A stretch of DNA of 13,897 nucleotides from Oscillospiraceae bacterium (GTDB lineage Bacteria; Bacillota; Clostridia; Oscillospirales; Oscillospiraceae): contig JAIEFH010000092.1 in NCBI GenBank assembly GCA_029067025.1, positions 1-13,897 on the forward strand, given 5' to 3'. Under the pieces are notes generated by a model. The model was not told the origin of the DNA. It did no database searches and saw only the letters and a list, made by a program, of their open reading frames with translations. Of the stretch, positions 1-6,970 are shown in pieces. Each line of letters begins with the position of its first letter. The first letter of the stretch is position 1. The position numbers and the translations under genes were made by a program.

Positions 1-1
1 G

Positions 2-250
2 AAGTACACCCTGCCCGCCGGCACCCAGCCGGGCACCACCTTCCGTCTGCGGGGCAAGGGCATCCCCGAGCTGCGAGGGAGGGGCCGGGGGGATCAGTAC
101 GTAACCGTCCAGGTTCAGGTGCCCACCAGCCTCACCAGCCAGCAGCGGGAGGCCCTCCAGGCCTTCGCCGAGGCCATGGGGGAGACGGTGCCCGCCTCCA
201 GCTCGTCGCCGGTGAAGGATTTCTTTGAGAAAAAGCGGAAAAAGAAGTGA
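2..250 (+). CDS. dnaJ: Chaperone protein DnaJ, C-terminal end (5' truncated by window)
   Basis: The frame is open from base 2 and gives 82 residues before TGA at 248-250. DnaJ is the J-domain co-chaperone of DnaK in cytoplasmic protein folding. The visible part is the end of the second substrate-binding beta-barrel domain and the dimerisation tail. The pattern GKGIPELRGRGRGDQYV followed by V-P-x-x-L-T-x-x-Q is the standard DnaJ C-terminal signature. After it comes a helical stretch (QREALQAFAEAMGE), a Ser/Pro linker and a basic end (FFEKKRKKK), as in many Firmicutes DnaJ proteins. The J-domain and the zinc-finger CxxCxGxG repeats lie upstream of the window, so integrity cannot be judged. A hairpin terminator begins immediately after the stop codon. 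Other DnaJ-like proteins (CbpA) share this fold, but full DnaJ is the likelier identity. Confidence 0.9.
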   Translation, partial: KYTLPAGTQPGTTFRLRGKGIPELRGRGRGDQYVTVQVQVPTSLTSQQREALQAFAEAMGETVPASSSSPVKDFFEKKRKKK

Positions 251-251
251 A

Positions 252-300
252 AAGACGGCCTTATGGTCTGCGAAAGTAGACAATAAGGCCGTCTTGCTTG
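252..300. terminator. Long GAAA-capped hairpin, probable bidirectional terminator for dnaJ and rlmD
   Basis: Bases 252-264 (AAGACGGCCTTAT) pair perfectly with 283-295. After a single G/A mismatch (265/282), bases 266-271 pair with 276-281 (one G-T wobble) around the tetraloop GAAA at 272-275. This makes a near-perfect arm of about 20 nt. On the plus strand it is followed by TTGCTTG; on the minus strand by TTTTCACTTCTTTTT, so either convergent gene could end here. The hairpin is longer than a typical intrinsic terminator. Confidence 0.65.
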
Positions 301-386
301 TAGATGAATCTTACTTTTACTGCGGAGTTCATCACCCTCAACGTCGAACACCACATGACGGGCAGAGTGTTGGAAACGCAGGATTT

Positions 387-1739
387 CTACGAGGTTTCTC
401 TTTGCAGCAGCGCTACCGCCTCAACGTGCGCCGTCCTTGGAAACAAATCCACCGCCTCCGCCCGCACCGGGACATAGCCCAGCTCCCCGAACCGCTTTAC
501 ATCCCGGGCCAGGGTAGCCGGGTCACAGGAGACGTACACCACCCGGTCCGGGTTCATCCGTGCGATGGTGTCCACCACCTCGGGGGCTAAGCCCTTCCGA
601 GGCGGGTCCACCACCACCACGTCGGGCCGCACGCCTTCCTTCTCCAATTTTGCGGCCAGATCGCCGGCATCGCCGCACTCGAAGCGGGTCTTGCCCGCCA
701 GACCGTTGCGGCGGGCGTTTTCCCTGGCGTCCTCCACCGCCGGGGGCACTACCTCCACACCGATGACCCGCGCCGCCCGCTCCGCCAGGGTCAGGCTGAT
801 GGTGCCGATGCCGCAGTACAGCTCCACCACGGTCTCCGTTCCCGTCAGGGCGGCGAAGTCCAGTGCCCGGCGGTAGAGCACCTCAGTCTGCGCCCGGTTC
901 ACCTGGAAAAAGGACGGCACCGACAGCCGGAAGGTATGCCCGCACAATGTTTCCTCCAGCCAGTCCCGCCCCCAGAGGGTGCGGAATTCGCTCCCCAAAA
1001 TCACGTTGGTTTTTCGGGTGTTGACGGACAGCACCACCCCCGCCAGGGTGGGCGCGGCGGCGCGCAGGGCGTCCACCAGTTCGCTCCCATGGGGGAGGGA
1101 TTTCCCGTTGATGACCAGACAGCACAGCGCCTCCCCCGCCGAGTTGGTGCGTAAAAACAGGTGCCGGATCAGTCCTTTCCCCGTCCGCTCGTCATAGGCG
1201 GGGATCTGAAAACGCTCCATCCAGTCCTTCACCGCGGCGCGGCACACGGTGTCCAGCTCCGGCTGGAGCAGACAGTCGTCGATGTCCACCACCCTATGGG
1301 TGCGGCCCGCATAGTAGCCGATAGCCCCGTCCGCCACGGGGAACTGCACTTTATTGCGATAACGCCGGGTATTTTCCGCGCCGTGTATCACAGAAACAGC
1401 GACGTCCGCCCCGCCGATGCGACGCAAAGCGTCCTCTACCCGCCGGCGCTTGGCCTCCAACTCCTCCTCATAGGCCATATGGCGGAACTGACAGCCGCCG
1501 CAGGCCCTGTAATAGGGGCAGTCAGGCTCGATCCGGGCAGGGGAGGGCGACCGCAGCTTCTCGATATGCCCCCAGGCGGCGTTGTGGCCGATGTGCTCGA
1601 TGAAAACCTCGACCCGCTCGCCCCGGATCGCGCCCTTGACGAACACCGCCATGCCCTCAACGCGGGCCACCCCCTCGCCGCCGCTGGCATAGCCCTCGAT
1701 GACGGCGGGATAGACCTGACCTTCCTTCAGCATTGACAT
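387..1739 (-). CDS. rlmD: 23S rRNA (uracil-C5)-methyltransferase, RlmD/RlmCD (RumA) type
   Basis: This 450-residue protein has the full architecture of the TrmA/RumA family, which makes 5-methyluridine in 23S rRNA with S-adenosylmethionine. A TRAM RNA-binding domain covers about residues 5-62. An iron-sulfur site follows (C74, C80, C83 in CPYYRACGGC, plus C156). The SAM-binding motif is VVELYCGIGTISL (304-316), DPPRKG lies at 378-383, the nucleophile is C405 in VSCDP, and the general base is E440 in HVEAV. Length and motifs look complete. In Firmicutes one such enzyme (RlmCD) often modifies both U747 and U1939, so the exact target is uncertain, and many Clostridia carry paralogues. The start overlaps the queH stop by 13 nt. 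A second ATG two codons later (1733) could also serve; AGGGAAGGGG sits just upstream of both. It is the last gene of the protease-queH-rlmD operon. Confidence 0.93.
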   Translation of the reverse strand: MSMLKEGQVYPAVIEGYASGGEGVARVEGMAVFVKGAIRGERVEVFIEHIGHNAAWGHIEKLRSPSPARIEPDCPYYRACGGCQFRHMAYEEELEAKRRRVEDALRRIGGADVAVSVIHGAENTRRYRNKVQFPVADGAIGYYAGRTHRVVDIDDCLLQPELDTVCRAAVKDWMERFQIPAYDERTGKGLIRHLFLRTNSAGEALCCLVINGKSLPHGSELVDALRAAAPTLAGVVLSVNTRKTNVILGSEFRTLWGRDWLEETLCGHTFRLSVPSFFQVNRAQTEVLYRRALDFAALTGTETVVELYCGIGTISLTLAERAARVIGVEVVPPAVEDARENARRNGLAGKTRFECGDAGDLAAKLEKEGVRPDVVVVDPPRKGLAPEVVDTIARMNPDRVVYVSCDPATLARDVKRFGELGYVPVRAEAVDLFPRTAHVEAVALLQRETS

Positions 1740-2314
1740 TGGCCCCTTCCCTCTGCTTTGTGGAGCTTGTGAAGCTCTTTTTTTCGGCGGTTGGAGAAGC
1801 GGTCCTCCTCGCTGTACACGCAGCCGCAGTATTTCTGCATATAAAGGCCCAGCGTCCGGGCCTCTTCCTGGCCTTCCTTGAACCGGGGCCGGAAGTCATA
1901 GGGGATGAACTCCACGCCATATTTCTCCCCCATTTTGGCACCGGTGGCGCAGATCAGCTCCCGGTTCTGGTAGGGGGACACCAGCAGGGTAGTGGAAAAG
2001 CGGTCAAACCCGTGTTCCGCGGCATATTGGGCGGTGCGCTCCATGCGGCAGGTATAGCAATAGCCGCAGCGGTGGTCGCTGTCCTGGGCCACGGCGGCGG
2101 TGAACTGCCGCAGCCCATAGAAATCTTCCTCCCGCAGCTCCAGGCCGATGTCCTGGGCGTACTGCCGGAGGGTGTCCCGGCGGGCTTTGTACTCCTGGAA
2201 GGGATGGATATTGGGGTTGTACCAGAAGCCGGCGGGCTCTATCCCGTCCTCTCGCAGCATTTTGATACAGGCCACGGAGCAGGGGGCGCAGCAGATATGG
2301 AGCAGCAGGCTCAT
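1727..2314 (-). CDS. queH: Epoxyqueuosine reductase QueH
   Basis: This 195-residue protein of the QueH (former DUF208) family is predicted to reduce epoxyqueuosine to queuosine in tRNA, the last step of queuosine synthesis, in place of cobalamin-dependent QueG. Visible hallmarks are the adjacent cysteines near the N terminus (LLLHICCAPC, C8-C9), the cysteine cluster CGYCYTC (C83, C86, C89), NPNIHPFQEY (34-42), TTLLVSPYQN (108-117) and the CGC pair at 163-165 (YCGCVYSEEDR). The paired cysteines and cluster are known to hold the iron-sulfur cofactor. The start at 2314 is chosen because its ATG shares an ATGA with the stop of the protease gene, GGAG lies 8 nt upstream, and the conserved sequence begins at once; the frame stays open further upstream but inside the protease gene. 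The last residues (QCQC) lie in the 13-nt overlap with the methyltransferase start. Confidence 0.93.
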   Translation of the reverse strand: MSLLLHICCAPCSVACIKMLREDGIEPAGFWYNPNIHPFQEYKARRDTLRQYAQDIGLELREEDFYGLRQFTAAVAQDSDHRCGYCYTCRMERTAQYAAEHGFDRFSTTLLVSPYQNRELICATGAKMGEKYGVEFIPYDFRPRFKEGQEEARTLGLYMQKYCGCVYSEEDRFSNRRKKELHKLHKAEGRGQCQC

Positions 2315-4197
2315 GGCAGAATCTCCAGACCGGACAGCAGGGCGTATATGCCGGCGGCGGCCTCTTCCCGGAGGATGGGGGCGGAGGGGGTAATGTTCTT
2401 CAAGGACGTGTAGAGCATATCCCCATAGCCATCCAGTGCGTCCTCCAGGCCCCAGGTCAGAACGGCCACGCCGCTTTTTGCCCACTTGGCGTAGGGGGCC
2501 AGACCGATCTCCATATCCAGGGGCAGATCAGCGCCAAGATTGTCCACGAATTCACCGTAGGCATCCAGGGCGAAGTTGAGATACCGGGCGGTGCGGCCCA
2601 GGATGGTGAGGAACTGCTCCTGGGTGACCGGGCTGTTGGGGTCGAAGCGGCCCCCACCCACGCCGGTCACCAGGCCTAGCTCCGCCATGGCGTTGACGGC
2701 GGGGCCGTACCAGGCGTTCTGAGCCACGTCGCTGAACCGGCTGGGGCCGTTGGAGCTCACGTTGAGCACCCGGGCCAGGATCATGCAAAGCTGGGCGCGG
2801 GTGAGCTGGCCCTTGGGGCTGAAGCTGCCGCCGCCGGTGCCGCTGAGCAGGCTGTAGGTGCCCAGGGCGTTGATGGCGTTGGCGTATAAGCTGTCTGAGA
2901 CGTCATTAAACCAGCGGTTGTCGTAGTCCAGCCCCAGCTTGGCCGCCGCCTGGGCGGGGGTGACGTCGCTGAACGCGACGCTGTTGTAGAACAGCGTCAT
3001 CTGGGGAGAGACAGCCGCCAGCAGGGCGGACAGGGTCTGGCTGTCCGCGTTCGGATCCACATAGAAGGGTTGGCTGCCCACCAAAAGACACAGGGAGGAG
3101 GTGTCCACGCTGCCGCCGCACAGGGCGGCGGCCACCGCGGCGGCGCTGGCGTCGTCCACCAGCAGGGTGGGGATGACGCCAATCATGTCGGTGGTAGTGC
3201 CGCCGACAGAGTAGAACCGGCCGATGGTGATCTTCAGACCGTCGCCGTCAAAATATTCGGGATTTGTGCTCTCGTCCAGAATGGTCTGGCCCACGCCCTT
3301 GCCAAAGGTGCGGCTGCCGATGATAACCCCGCGCTCCATGTCCCGGACGCCGGAGGCCGTGGCCTCCGAGGCGCTGGCGCTGTAGCTGTTTACCAGCATG
3401 AGCACCGGCTTCTCGCTGGCGGCCTTGGTGGTGCGGGCATAATAGCTCACCTGTCCGACACTGTCCTCGAAGTAGACGTAGCGGCCCGGTCCGCACAGCG
3501 CGGCCAGCATATCGGCGGCGGAGTCCACGTAGCCGCCCCCGTTGTCGCGCAGATCCACCACCCAGCAGTTTACCTGGCTGTCATACTGCTTGAGCGCGTC
3601 GGAGAAGAGCTCACCGGCATCGCTGCTGAAGCTGTCACAGTGTATATAACCCACGCCGCCATCCAGCAGAGTGATCCGGACATTGGCAATGCGCACCGCC
3701 CGGCGGGTGAGGGTATAGTCCCGGGTTACGCCGTCCCTCAGGACGGTGACGGTCACCTTGGTGCCTTCCTCGCCCAGCATGAGCTGGCGGTGCTCCTCCC
3801 GCGCGGGGACGCAGGAGATGCCGTCAACGGCCACAATGAGGTCGCCGGCCCGGAGGCCCGCCGCCTGGGCGCTGCCGCCGGACACCGCTTCGCTGATGAG
3901 AATGCCCTCCTCGGTGAAGTAGGACAGGATACCGATGCCCACGGCCTCCTCTTCTCCATCCACCGACTCAAAAAAGGCTTGGTACTGGGCGGGGGTCAGA
4001 TACTGGGTATAGGGGTCGCCCAGAAGCTGGAACAGCTCCTCCAGGCTTTTCGCCTCGTAGGCCTCCTCCGGGATACCATAATAATAGGTGTCCTCCAGCA
4101 GCTCCAGCGCCTGATCCACCGTGAGGGCAGAGGCGGGGGCGATGAGCAGGACCAGGGCCAGCAGGGCGGATAACAGGCGGGATAAGTACTTTTTCAT
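2311..4197 (-). CDS. Exported S41 C-terminal-processing protease with PDZ and S-layer homology repeats
   Basis: This 628-residue protein starts with a clear signal peptide (MKK, a hydrophobic run, APASA at about 20-24). A PDZ-like region (about 85-165) and an S41 serine-protease domain (about 170-345) follow. The catalytic Ser-Lys pair is visible as S275 in SYSASASE and K300 in FGKG, 25 residues apart as in Tsp/CtpB, with Q304 at the third position. After a linker come two clear S-layer homology repeats (about 429-478 and 488-540, each with FxDV...Y..A and a G.F.P...TR/QEQ core) and a weaker third (about 557-626), predicting cell-wall anchoring. The start at 4197 is set by the signal peptide and AAAGGAG 7 nt upstream; the open frame further upstream lacks protein-like character. 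It heads the operon with queH (ATGA overlap). The substrate is unknown. The combination suggests surface protein processing or envelope quality control. Confidence 0.93.
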   Translation of the reverse strand: MKKYLSRLLSALLALVLLIAPASALTVDQALELLEDTYYYGIPEEAYEAKSLEELFQLLGDPYTQYLTPAQYQAFFESVDGEEEAVGIGILSYFTEEGILISEAVSGGSAQAAGLRAGDLIVAVDGISCVPAREEHRQLMLGEEGTKVTVTVLRDGVTRDYTLTRRAVRIANVRITLLDGGVGYIHCDSFSSDAGELFSDALKQYDSQVNCWVVDLRDNGGGYVDSAADMLAALCGPGRYVYFEDSVGQVSYYARTTKAASEKPVLMLVNSYSASASEATASGVRDMERGVIIGSRTFGKGVGQTILDESTNPEYFDGDGLKITIGRFYSVGGTTTDMIGVIPTLLVDDASAAAVAAALCGGSVDTSSLCLLVGSQPFYVDPNADSQTLSALLAAVSPQMTLFYNSVAFSDVTPAQAAAKLGLDYDNRWFNDVSDSLYANAINALGTYSLLSGTGGGSFSPKGQLTRAQLCMILARVLNVSSNGPSRFSDVAQNAWYGPAVNAMAELGLVTGVGGGRFDPNSPVTQEQFLTILGRTARYLNFALDAYGEFVDNLGADLPLDMEIGLAPYAKWAKSGVAVLTWGLEDALDGYGDMLYTSLKNITPSAPILREEAAAGIYALLSGLEILP

Positions 4198-4234
4198 AGC
4201 GGTTCTCCTTTGTTCAGCGGGGGTGAATTGTAAA

Positions 4235-4263
4235 TTGACAAATGGGCCTGGGCATATTAAACT
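4235..4263 (+). promoter_or_regulatory. Sigma-A-like promoter for the alpha/beta hydrolase
   Basis: A perfect TTGACA (4235-4240) is followed after exactly 17 nt by TAAACT (4258-4263, 4 of 6 to consensus). Transcription would begin near 4270, giving a leader of about 33 nt with a GGGGTGA ribosome site before the ATG at 4303. Confidence 0.55.
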
Positions 4264-4264
4264 A

Positions 4265-4273
4265 ATTGTACCA
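4265..4273 (-). promoter_or_regulatory. Extended -10 promoter element for the S41 protease operon
   Basis: On the minus strand the sequence reads TGGTACAAT, a TGn-extended -10 hexamer (TACAAT, 5 of 6 to consensus) about 67 nt before the protease ATG. No good -35 box is present at 17 nt spacing, which is usual for extended -10 promoters. The element nearly abuts the -10 of the divergent hydrolase promoter. Confidence 0.45.
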
Positions 4274-4302
4274 TAGAATAACACAGTTGGGGTGAACAAA
4301 TT

Positions 4303-5217
4303 ATGACGGAGTTTACGGAATTTACCTTTGCATCCAAAGACGGAATACACAAGTGCCACGCAAGCCTGTGGACGCCCGAGGGCAAACCCCGGGCGGTGGT
4401 GCAGATCGTCCACGGCGTGGCGGACCATATAGGGCGGTACGACCACTTCGCCCGGTATCTGGCCGATCATGGCTTTGTGGTGTGCGGCGAGGATCATCTG
4501 GGCCACGGCAGGACAGTGGACGACGGCAAATACGGTTACTTCGGCAAAAAGGACGGCTGGACGCTGGTGACGGCGGACGTGCGGCAGCTTCGGCGGCTCA
4601 TGGGGGAGAAGTACCCCGGTGTGCCCTACTTCCTGCTGGGCCACTCTATGGGCTCCTTCCTGGCCCGCACCTATCTGTGCGCCTACCCCGGCACGGTGGA
4701 CGGCTGCATTCTGTCCGGCACTGGGCAGGAGAAGGCCGCCGTGGTGGCGGCGGGCAAGGCGGTGTCATCCGTTGTCTGCGCCCTGCGCGGGCCGGAGACG
4801 GTGAGCCCCCTGTCCCTGGGATCCTACAACAAGCAGTTCGCGCCCAACCGCACCTCGGCGGACTGGATCTGCCGGGACGAGGCGGTGGTGGACGCCTATC
4901 TAAAAGATCCTTTCTGCACCTTCGAGCCCACAGCCGGACTGGTTCGGGATATGATGGAGGGTTTGCAGTACATCTCCAGTGAAAAAGCGCTGTCCCAGAT
5001 GGACCCGTCCACCCCGGTGTACCTGTTCGCTGGCGACCGGGATCCGGTGGGCGCCAACGGCGAGGGGGTCAGGAAGGTATACGGCTTTTTCAAAGACCAT
5101 GGCACCGCCGACCTGACCATGAAGCTCTACCCCGGCGGGCGGCACGAGATGCATAATGAGATCAACAAGGGCGAGGTGTACGCCGACGTGCTGGCGTGGC
5201 TGGAAAAGCATATCTGA
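4303..5217 (+). CDS. Alpha/beta hydrolase, monoacylglycerol lipase-like (Hydrolase_4 / S33 type)
   Basis: This 304-residue cytoplasmic protein has no signal peptide. The nucleophile elbow GHSMG holds S115. The acid is probably D247 in GDRDPVG and the base H281 in GGRHEMHNE, so the triad is complete and in family order. The early motif VQIVHGVADHIGRY (33-46) with DHLGHGR (64-70) is typical of the monoacylglycerol lipase / lysophospholipase group (PldB-like), whose members cleave small esters of glycerol or lipids. The exact substrate cannot be read from sequence. The ATG at 4303 has GGGGTGA upstream and no in-frame rival. The gene is alone: divergent from the protease operon, with its own promoter, and closed by a terminator 2 nt after the stop. 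Proline iminopeptidase or another esterase activity remains possible. Confidence 0.88.
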   Translation: MTEFTEFTFASKDGIHKCHASLWTPEGKPRAVVQIVHGVADHIGRYDHFARYLADHGFVVCGEDHLGHGRTVDDGKYGYFGKKDGWTLVTADVRQLRRLMGEKYPGVPYFLLGHSMGSFLARTYLCAYPGTVDGCILSGTGQEKAAVVAAGKAVSSVVCALRGPETVSPLSLGSYNKQFAPNRTSADWICRDEAVVDAYLKDPFCTFEPTAGLVRDMMEGLQYISSEKALSQMDPSTPVYLFAGDRDPVGANGEGVRKVYGFFKDHGTADLTMKLYPGGRHEMHNEINKGEVYADVLAWLEKHI

Positions 5218-5219
5218 GC

Positions 5220-5250
5220 AAAAGTACCGGGCTGTGCCCGGTACTTTTTT
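5220..5250. terminator. Shared hairpin terminator between hydrolase and transporter genes
   Basis: AAAAGTACCGGGC (5220-5232) pairs perfectly with 5236-5248 around the loop TGT. On the plus strand a run of six T follows the GC core, a textbook rho-independent terminator. On the minus strand the stem ends in TTTT and directly follows the transporter stop codon (5249-5251), so it probably serves both convergent genes. Confidence 0.88.
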
Positions 5251-6136
5251 ACGCTTTTATGGACTTGCGCAGGAACTTGAACTGGGTCTCGGAACACACC
5301 ACGGCCAGGAAGATAAGTAGAAAGCCCAGGTACATCAGCGGGGAGGGGCTCTCCGCCCCGAACAGCACCGAAAAGGCCACGCCGAAGGGGGCCTCCAGGC
5401 TGAGCAGCAGGGCGGCGGAAGAGGGGTCGGTGTACTTCTGCCCCACGTTCTGGAACAGCAGGGCGATGGAGGTGGCGGCGACAGCCAGATAGAGCAGCAC
5501 CCACCAGGCCCGGGCGGGAAGCCCGTCCATGGGGATGCCGTGGGTGAAGAGGGTGCCTGCCCAGCAGCACAGGGCTGTGGCGGCAAATTGCAGGATGGTG
5601 AGGATGAAAATATCCCGCCCCTGGGAGAACTTGGCCACCGCCACGATGTGGCAGGCGTAGAGAAACCCGGACAGCAGGGTGAGCAGGTCGCCGCCGGTCA
5701 GGGCAAGGCCCCCATCCCAGGATACGAAGCCGATGCCCGCCACGCACAACAGGGCGGCCAGCACGTTCCACCGGCTGGGCCGCAGCCGGTCCACCGCCCA
5801 GTACAGGAAGGGGACAATGACGCAGTATACGGCGGTAAAAAAGGCGTTTTTTCCCGGGGTGGTGCCCATGAGGCCGTAGCTCTGCACCGCATAGGCGGCG
5901 AACAGCAGCACTCCCAGCACCCCGCCCTGCCACAGGCAGCGCGGATCCATGCCCTTCCAGTTTTTCCAAAACACCAGGGCCAGAATGGCGGCGGCGAGGG
6001 AGAAGCGGAAGGCCAGCAGGAACATCAGATCCACATCGTCCAGGGTGTCCTTCAGGATGAAGAAGGTGGATCCCCAGATGAGGGTGGCCAGGACGATCAT
6101 GGGTTTGGCCAGTTTTTTCAGGGTGTTTTCGCTCAT
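5249..6136 (-). CDS. EamA/DMT-superfamily membrane transporter
   Basis: This 295-residue polytopic membrane protein has about ten hydrophobic segments in two homologous halves, the EamA pair of the drug/metabolite transporter superfamily. The first repeat carries WGSTFF (21-26) and a conserved positive-inside turn. The second ends with SLEAPFGVAFSVLFG (246-260), the equivalent of the family LEP...A motif, followed by a last transmembrane helix and a basic cytoplasmic tail (KFLRKSIKA). Members export or import amino acids, nucleosides or other small metabolites; nothing here points to one substrate. The ATG at 6136 has only a GGAG 11 nt upstream, a loose ribosome site, but no better in-frame start is seen and the hydrophobic first helix begins soon after. 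It is a single gene, divergent from the DNA glycosylase gene, and its -10 region may overlap that of its neighbour. Confidence 0.92.
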   Translation of the reverse strand: MSENTLKKLAKPMIVLATLIWGSTFFILKDTLDDVDLMFLLAFRFSLAAAILALVFWKNWKGMDPRCLWQGGVLGVLLFAAYAVQSYGLMGTTPGKNAFFTAVYCVIVPFLYWAVDRLRPSRWNVLAALLCVAGIGFVSWDGGLALTGGDLLTLLSGFLYACHIVAVAKFSQGRDIFILTILQFAATALCCWAGTLFTHGIPMDGLPARAWWVLLYLAVAATSIALLFQNVGQKYTDPSSAALLLSLEAPFGVAFSVLFGAESPSPLMYLGFLLIFLAVVCSETQFKFLRKSIKA

Positions 6137-6154
6137 AAGAAGTTCAACTCCGGG

Positions 6155-6183
6155 TTTTCAAAGGTATTGAGGTGTGGTATCAT
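6155..6183 (+). promoter_or_regulatory. Extended -10 promoter for the DNA glycosylase gene
   Basis: TTTTCA (6155-6160, 4 of 6 to -35 consensus), a 17-nt spacer, then TATCAT (6178-6183, 5 of 6) preceded by TGG, which makes an extended -10. The start site would be near 6190, about 25 nt before the ATG. On the opposite strand TATGAT (6184-6179) covers the same bases and could be the -10 of the divergent transporter gene, so the two promoters may exclude each other. Confidence 0.5.
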
Positions 6184-6214
6184 AACCAAAAAAGCGAAAG
6201 GGGCGGGAAGAAAA

Positions 6215-6838
6215 ATGCTCCCTCAGAATTTTTTCAACAGGGATACCGTGGATGTTGCCCGCGCTCTGGTGGGCAAATACCTGGTGCGGCAATATGACGG
6301 GCTCACTCTGGCGGCCAGGATCACCGAGACGGAGGCATATGTAGGCCGGATCGACAAGGCGTGCCACGCCTACAACTACCGCAAAACGGAGCGGACAAAG
6401 ACTTTATACGCCCCGCCGGGGACGGCCTATGTGTATCTGATCTACGGAATGCACTGCTGCCTCAATTTCGTCACCGAGCCCGAGGGCGAGCCGGCGGCGG
6501 TGCTGATCCGGGGCCTGTCCCCCAGGTACAACCAAAACATCATAGCAGAAAACCGGTTCCATTGCAAGTATGCCGCCATGACCGCCTATCAGAAAAAGAA
6601 CTTTCTCAACGGCCCGGGCAAGCTGTGCGCGGGGATGAATATTGACCGCTCCCTCAACGCCCTGCCCTACGGATCAAAGGAGCTTTTCATCTGCGAAAGT
6701 TTGGAGGAGCTGGGCCTGCCTGTGCCGCAGTCGGATTTGCGCCCGCTGGAGATCCACGTGGGCAAGCGCGTCGGAATCGACTACGCCGAGGAGGCCATCG
6801 ACTTTCCTTGGCGGTTTTACCTTGATATTTTTCATTGA
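6215..6838 (+). CDS. 3-methyladenine (alkyladenine) DNA glycosylase, AAG/MPG family
   Basis: This 207-residue base-excision repair enzyme cuts alkylated or deaminated purines (3-methyladenine, hypoxanthine) from DNA. By comparison with human AAG, the active site can be placed: E40 in ITETEAY is the general base, Y42 and H51 (CHAYNY) line the pocket, Y74 and Y77 in YVYLIYGMH are the stacking and helix-intercalating tyrosines, and N84 in CCLNF matches the purine-discriminating Asn. The later motif LNGPGKLCAGMNID (131-144) is also family-typical. Length is normal for bacterial members. The ATG at 6215 is chosen because the conserved N terminus LPQNFFNRDTVDVARALVG begins there with a purine-rich GGGAAG upstream; the frame is open further 5' but runs antisense through the transporter gene. 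No terminator follows, so transcripts may read on into the spore-protein gene. Confidence 0.95.
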   Translation: MLPQNFFNRDTVDVARALVGKYLVRQYDGLTLAARITETEAYVGRIDKACHAYNYRKTERTKTLYAPPGTAYVYLIYGMHCCLNFVTEPEGEPAAVLIRGLSPRYNQNIIAENRFHCKYAAMTAYQKKNFLNGPGKLCAGMNIDRSLNALPYGSKELFICESLEELGLPVPQSDLRPLEIHVGKRVGIDYAEEAIDFPWRFYLDIFH

Positions 6839-6868
6839 ACAGCAGCCTAAACTTACCATTGCGGGCGC

Positions 6869-6898
6869 CGCATATAAAAATCCGGACGGTTCAAACTA
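6869..6898 (+). promoter_or_regulatory. Predicted sigma-G (forespore) promoter of the SASP gene
   Basis: CGCATA (6869-6874) matches the sigma-G -35 pattern (TGMATA) at five of six positions. After exactly 17 nt, CAAACTA (6892-6898) matches the -10 pattern (CATACTA) at six of seven. The gene it precedes belongs to the classic sigma-G regulon. The predicted start lies near 6905, inside a perfect 6-bp hairpin (TCGGAT 6902-6907, ATCCGA 6913-6918, loop TCCCG). Confidence 0.65.
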
Positions 6899-6970
6899 TG
6901 CTCGGATTCCCGATCCGACAGAGAAACAAACAACTGAGATTGAAACAAGATTTAAAAGGAGGACAAGGAT

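Noticed and set aside
261..356. 31-codon minus-strand ORF downstream of rlmD
   Set aside because: It has an ATG but no ribosome site, no recognised relative, and ends in a hairpin. It is kept only as part of the spacer finding, not as a gene.
2315..2485. Upstream extension of queH to 2485
   Set aside because: It sits inside the protease gene and has Arg/Gly/His-rich, non-conserved sequence. The ATGA junction with GGAG 8 nt upstream is the better start.
3070..4173. 367-codon plus-strand open frame opposite the S41 protease gene
   Set aside because: It lies wholly antisense to a gene with a signal peptide, catalytic residues and SLH repeats. Its Ala/Gly/His/Val-rich composition is the mirror of GC-rich codons, and no domain is recognisable.
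4198..4644. Upstream extension of the S41 protease frame to 4644
   Set aside because: It crosses both promoters and runs antisense to the hydrolase. The signal peptide and AAAGGAG site place the start at 4197.
5540..6214. Long 5' extension of the DNA glycosylase frame
   Set aside because: It is antisense to the transporter gene and contains the divergent promoter region. The family's N terminus begins at 6215.
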